Positions 32,641 to 35,425 of a stretch of 35,425 nucleotides of DNA are shown in pieces (the first letter of the stretch is position 1; every line of letters begins with the position of its first letter). The DNA is from an uncultured Prevotella sp. (GTDB lineage: Bacteria; Bacteroidota; Bacteroidia; Bacteroidales; Bacteroidaceae), in contig CAMUQM010000003.1 in assembly GCA_947095945.1 (NCBI GenBank), positions 1 to 35,425 on the forward strand, given 5' to 3'. The translations under genes were made by a program, and so were the position numbers. Below the pieces are notes generated by a model that had not been told where the DNA came from, made no database searches, and was given only the letters and a program-made list of their open reading frames with translations.

Positions 32641-33492
32641 CAGAAGATTAGCATGTGCACGCCAAGTAACTAACGGACCTTTCTCTGGATTGTCTTCACG
32701 ATAGTAATACTTCGGAAGCTCTACGTCATCACGCTTACCAAGGTCACGGCGATACTCCGTATCAAGTGTGTCGGGGGCATACTCTAAATGGCCAGTGATA
32801 AAGAACTCACGCCTACTACGTGACCTTACGATAGCTACCCCGCTCTCCTCCGATTCAGCAATGATTTCGAGGTCGTCAACCCGTTCTATATCCTCACGTC
32901 TTATCTCGGTATGACGACTTTGTGGCATACGGAAGACATCATCAAAACCACGGAACAGAGGTAATTCAGGCTTCAAAGGAATAGTTGGGAAGATACCAAA
33001 CATCTTCTTTGACAAAGGATACTTAGGTATGTTATAGAAATGATAGAGTCCTGCTTGTGCGGCCCAACAGATATAAAGCGTTGAACTTACATTCTCTCGA
33101 GCCCAATTGAATATCTCTTGTAGTTCTGTCCAATAGTCTACCTCCTCAAAAGGCATTCCCTCAACGGGTGCACCGGTAACTATCAGTCCGTCTATCTTCT
33201 CCTTGCTAAGTTCCTCAAGCGTATGATAGAAACGGTCCATGTGTTCCGCAGGAGTATGCTTTGACACGTGGCTTTTTAGTTTCATAAAATTGATTTCCAA
33301 CTGTAACGGACTATTGGAAAGCAGGCGTATAAAGTCTGTTTCCGTAATTACTTTCAATGGCATGAGATTGAGCAAGACAATACGAAGTCGTCGGTTTACC
33401 GCCCCATCCTCTTGCTGCTCATCTCCTACAAAGATGTTCTCACGTTTTAATATCTCAATAGCGGGAAGCCCGCTGGGTAATCTTAATGACAT
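32602..33492 (-). CDS. metA: Homoserine O-acyltransferase (MetA family, acetyl-CoA type predicted)
   Basis: First committed step of methionine synthesis: acylates the hydroxyl of L-homoserine. The catalytic triad matches the family numbering: Cys142 in LYICWAAQAG, and His235 and Glu237 in TGHLEYAPDTL. Residue 111, which sets the acyl donor in this family (Gly for succinyl-CoA, Glu for acetyl-CoA), is Glu here (TGAPVEGMPFEEVDYW), so O-acetylhomoserine is the likely product despite the usual 'succinyltransferase' name. The protein stops at 296 residues: after the conserved HANLLFMNW the usual C-terminal extension is replaced by VSWVLGVE, encoded by the adjacent heptamer repeat. A GC hairpin (33470-33484) lies in the first codons, and an out-of-frame upstream ATG at 33574 overlaps the start. 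Confidence 0.94.
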   Translation of the reverse strand: MSLRLPSGLPAIEILKRENIFVGDEQQEDGAVNRRLRIVLLNLMPLKVITETDFIRLLSNSPLQLEINFMKLKSHVSKHTPAEHMDRFYHTLEELSKEKIDGLIVTGAPVEGMPFEEVDYWTELQEIFNWARENVSSTLYICWAAQAGLYHFYNIPKYPLSKKMFGIFPTIPLKPELPLFRGFDDVFRMPQSRHTEIRREDIERVDDLEIIAESEESGVAIVRSRSRREFFITGHLEYAPDTLDTEYRRDLGKRDDVELPKYYYREDNPEKGPLVTWRAHANLLFMNWVSWVLGVE

Positions 33493-33602
33493 ATCCTGTT
33501 CTCTTTCTATTGCTGAAGAAGTATATCAAAACACTTGACGATGCACTAACATCCGTCCCTACAGTCTGAAACATCCTCTTGCCCGTTCTCTATAATATGA
33601 TA

Positions 33603-33634
33603 CAAAGATAATAATTAATAATAAATTAAACAAA
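33603..33634 (-). promoter_or_regulatory. Bacteroidota promoter of metA
   Basis: On the minus strand TTTG (33634-33631) and TATCTTTG (33610-33603) are 20 bases apart. The leader to the ATG is about 105 bases and contains GAC-g-GATG/CATC-GTC as a small stem. I do not recognise a SAM riboswitch in it. Confidence 0.75.
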
Positions 33635-33931
33635 TCCAATCCACACAAAACTCTGTGCAGGCACACTTTATTAAATTCTTTCATACAACTGTCAAACTGC
33701 GACCATAATGCGACATCAAACCGTAGCTGGGATTTTGACGACTGTAATCAGAACTTCCAAATATTTCCATTAACAATACTATTCCCTATGGATTCATCAA
33801 AATAGGACTTGCGGAAATCTGTTTACAACGTGCGAATTCTTTTCATAAAATAATTTGGGAACGATGGTTCCTTTGAGGAATAATATTGATGATAAATTCT
33901 CTATTTCATTGCTTTTACGAGTTATTTTTGC
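33635..33931. other. Non-coding gap upstream of the DUF1266-like gene
   Basis: AT-rich sequence between divergent metA and the gene at 34056. I see no reading frame and only short chance-level stems. Confidence 0.5.
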
Positions 33932-33939
33932 TATCTTTG
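33932..33939 (+). promoter_or_regulatory. -7 promoter element of the DUF1266-like gene
   Basis: TATCTTTG, with ATTG (one mismatch from TTTG) 20 bases upstream. The leader is about 115 bases and includes a TTGTTAC/GTGACAA stem near 33980-34003. Confidence 0.5.
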
Positions 33940-34055
33940 TCCATCACAAAAAGCATGGTTGATATATGTAGATACGATGTTTGTTACACTGGTATGTGAC
34001 AATAACTTCCGCAGATATTTAATCCGAAGAAAAATAACTATAATAAGGAAACGTT

Positions 34056-34712
34056 ATGTTTAAGTTTATCAAGGAACTGATAGAAAGTTTTAAGGAAGGA
34101 ATAAAAGAAAGTAAAGCCGAACTTAAAGCTGAAGAACAGGCAGAATACCAAGCCGTTCATGAATTAATTTCCAAGTTTAAGCAGCAGGGAAAACCAACGC
34201 TTGAGAACCTCTCCTTAGCATTAAGCTGCCCATTCCGGTCAGTCCTGACTTCGGGTGAACCAATACGCCTGATGGAGTTTGGACAATTGAAAGAAAAGGA
34301 AGTTGAAAGTTTGAGGAAACTCCTTAAAAGAGACTTTGAAATAAAAGATGCCACTGATGTTTTTAACGTCTTGGAAGAGTTGGAAGATGCGCATGACGAA
34401 GAAGACAATCTGTCTCGTTCCGTATTTTTATCGGGACTAAATCTTTATATCCTAACCTCCTCTGTAGAGGTTGGATACATAGCTTTTGAGGAGATTGAAG
34501 AACTTTGCCGCGAGGAAATAAGTTTTATCAGTTCCCATGTTGATTCATGGCAGCAGTTTGGAGAGTTGTTTATGGAAGGTGAGTGTATCAATAATGCTGC
34601 AGGAAGACTATTTCTTAAAAAGAACATTCAACTTTTGTTGAAGGAGGAAACAAGTCCATGGTATATCTTTTCATGGGAAAGCATCCAAAATGTCCTTGGC
34701 ACAGAGAACTAA
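34056..34712 (+). CDS. DUF1266-like cytoplasmic protein
   Basis: Uncharacterised protein of 218 residues with no signal peptide. The first about 45 residues are a charged, probably coiled-coil helix (FIKELIESFKEGIKESKAEL, KAEEQAEYQAVHELISKF). The C-terminal half has spacing and motifs that resemble DUF1266 proteins: a helix ending VEVGYIAFEEIEELCREE, then SHVDSWQQFGELFMEGE, and a closing WYIFSWESIQNVLG. The similarity is recalled by eye and needs a profile search. The gene stands alone with its own -7 element. DUF1266 proteins are often near secretion or toxin loci, but nothing of that kind is visible here. Confidence 0.6.
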   Translation: MFKFIKELIESFKEGIKESKAELKAEEQAEYQAVHELISKFKQQGKPTLENLSLALSCPFRSVLTSGEPIRLMEFGQLKEKEVESLRKLLKRDFEIKDATDVFNVLEELEDAHDEEDNLSRSVFLSGLNLYILTSSVEVGYIAFEEIEELCREEISFISSHVDSWQQFGELFMEGECINNAAGRLFLKKNIQLLLKEETSPWYIFSWESIQNVLGTEN

Positions 34713-34726
34713 CGTCATAAGGGAAC

Positions 34727-34757
34727 TTTACTATTCAAAATAAAAATATTATCTTTG
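34727..34757 (+). promoter_or_regulatory. Probable promoter of the ABC-F gene
   Basis: TTTA (34727-34730; consensus TTTG) and TATCTTTG (34750-34757) are exactly 19 bases apart. The leader of about 112 bases contains a 24-codon reading frame and an inverted repeat. Confidence 0.6.
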
Positions 34758-34801
34758 TAGGAAAAAATTGGGCATTGAGGTTTGAACGTAGAAGTTTAAT
34801 A

Positions 34802-34876
34802 ATGTCTGTAGAGGGAATCCTTTGCTGGGAATTATCAAATCTAAACTTCAATACTCAGAAACAGAAAAAGAAATGA
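34802..34876 (+). CDS. Upstream ORF (possible leader peptide) of the ABC-F gene
   Basis: ATG at 34802 opens 24 codons (MSVEGILCWELSNLNFNTQK then QKKK) and stops at TGA 34874-34876, overlapping the ABC-F start codon as ATGA. An 8-bp inverted repeat, GAAGTTTA (34791-34798) with TAAACTTC (34842-34849), spans its first part. Antibiotic-resistance ABC-F genes in other phyla are often controlled by such leader peptides through attenuation. Here the arrangement would at least couple translation. It could be chance. Confidence 0.4.
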   Translation: MSVEGILCWELSNLNFNTQKQKKK

Positions 34877-35425
34877 TATCAATAGACGGACTGACGGTGG
34901 AATTTGGCGTGAAGCCATTGTTTAAGGATGTTTCATTTGTCATCAATGAGCGAGATAGGATAGCCTTAGTGGGTAAGAACGGAGCTGGAAAATCAACGAT
35001 GTTGAAGATACTTTGTGGACTGCAAAAGCCTACGGGTGGAGTTGTTTCTATACCGAACGATACGACTGTTGGTTATCTCCCTCAGGTGATGAAACTTTCT
35101 GACGATACGACCGTGAAGGAGGAGACGCGCAAGGCTTTCGCTGACAAGACGAAGATGGAGGCAAAGCTCAAGAAGATGGAGCAGGAGATGGCTGAGCGTA
35201 CCGACTATGAGAGTGATGGATACGCTGAGTTGGTAGAGCGTTTCACGACTGAGCATGAACGTTATATGATGATGGGTGGTGAGAATTATGAGGCTGAGAT
35301 TGAGCGTACGCTGACAGGTCTTGGCTTTACGAGAGATGATTTTGACCGCCCTACACGTGAGTTTTCTGGTGGATGGCGTATGCGTATCGAGCTGGCGAAG
35401 ATTCTTCTCCGTCGTCCTGATGTCC
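34873..35425 (+). CDS. ABC-F family ATPase (5' part, cut by the window edge)
   Basis: First 184 residues of a soluble ABC protein that acts on the ribosome (EttA/Uup/YkpA type) instead of in membrane transport. It begins MISIDGLTVEFGVKPLFKDV, with no transmembrane segments. Walker A is at residues 34-42 (GKNGAGKST), the Q-loop at VGYLPQVMKL. A charged arm insertion follows (about 85-135: KTKMEAKLKKMEQEMAERTD, YAELVERFTTEHERYMMMGG), which is the Arm subdomain. The ABC signature is FSGGWRMRIELAKILL (about 164-179), with Walker B beginning beyond the edge. The frame is open to the last base. Its start overlaps a short upstream ORF. The subclass (housekeeping or resistance) cannot be decided without the second half. 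Confidence 0.93.
   Translation, partial: MISIDGLTVEFGVKPLFKDVSFVINERDRIALVGKNGAGKSTMLKILCGLQKPTGGVVSIPNDTTVGYLPQVMKLSDDTTVKEETRKAFADKTKMEAKLKKMEQEMAERTDYESDGYAELVERFTTEHERYMMMGGENYEAEIERTLTGLGFTRDDFDRPTREFSGGWRMRIELAKILLRRPDV

Noticed and set aside
33536..33574. Upstream ATG before metA opening a 38-codon frame that overlaps the metA start
   Set aside because: Out of frame with metA, no conserved peptide character, and a stop soon after the metA start. Kept only as a note under metA.
33493..33602. Possible SAM riboswitch in the metA leader
   Set aside because: The leader has a small stem and repeated GGATGTT, but I cannot find conserved SAM-I or SAM-II core sequence.
1..35425. tRNA, rRNA, transposase, prophage or defence-system genes
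   Set aside because: I looked for tRNA T-loops and cloverleaf patterns and for transposase, integrase, restriction and toxin-antitoxin motifs in all long frames, and found none convincing.

Overview
The window looks like chromosome from a Prevotella-type member of the Bacteroidota, probably an oral or gut species. The signs are Bacteroidota -7 promoter elements (TAnnTTTG, twice with TTTG exactly 19 bases upstream), a SusC/SusD pair next to an ECF sigma factor and a FecR anti-sigma factor, lipoproteins of Bacteroidota type, weak ribosome-binding sites, and many short intergenic repeats. I see no tRNA, rRNA, CRISPR array, transposase, phage gene or recognisable defence system.

Layout. 1-5.0 kb: nitroreductase, a 0.9 kb repeat-bearing gap, pheS (minus), a DUF4348-like lipoprotein and murB. 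5.1-6.0 kb: a PhnP-like metallo-beta-lactamase-fold hydrolase whose N-terminus is written by a repeat. 6.3-16.4 kb: a compact glycan-use locus, with susD/susC on minus, and an ECF sigma factor, FecR-type anti-sigma factor and large secreted GH2 beta-galactosidase on plus. SusC carries an N-terminal STN signalling domain, so import through SusCD, surface signalling to the sigma factor and periplasmic galactoside cleavage plausibly form one circuit. 16.8-20.4 kb (minus): a carboxyltransferase with a biotinyl-like tail that lacks the biotin lysine, an HD-domain protein, an RluA-type pseudouridine synthase and a 51-residue membrane protein. 20.6-24.7 kb (plus): a lipoprotein, an ExbB-4TM protein-ExbD-ExbD energising operon and an Lrp/AsnC regulator. 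25.0-28.6 kb: a YhcH-family protein and a convergent TonB-dependent receptor. 29.0-33.5 kb (minus): metA, a U32 peptidase-family (RlhA-like) protein and a lipoprotein with five membrane helices and a zinc ribbon. 34.0-35.4 kb (plus): a DUF1266-like protein and the start of an ABC-F ATPase preceded by a 24-codon upstream ORF.

The most unusual feature is how far short dispersed repeats intrude on genes. A GC-rich REP-like hairpin (CCTCCCCC-ACCCCTCC-GGAGGGG) occurs seven times. It abuts the stop codons of three genes in one orientation, sits at the N-terminus of the MBL hydrolase, and is inserted in frame twice inside the U32 protein. A separate heptamer tract between metA and the U32 gene supplies the last residues of MetA and the start codon and first ~22 residues of the U32 protein. 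At least four other repeat families occupy the gaps (a 21-22 bp 'GCCCTTTTGA' family, an AATTATTT-type palindrome, 22 bp palindromic tandem units, and TTCATAA heptamers).

All functions are read from sequence features and family knowledge; no database search was run.
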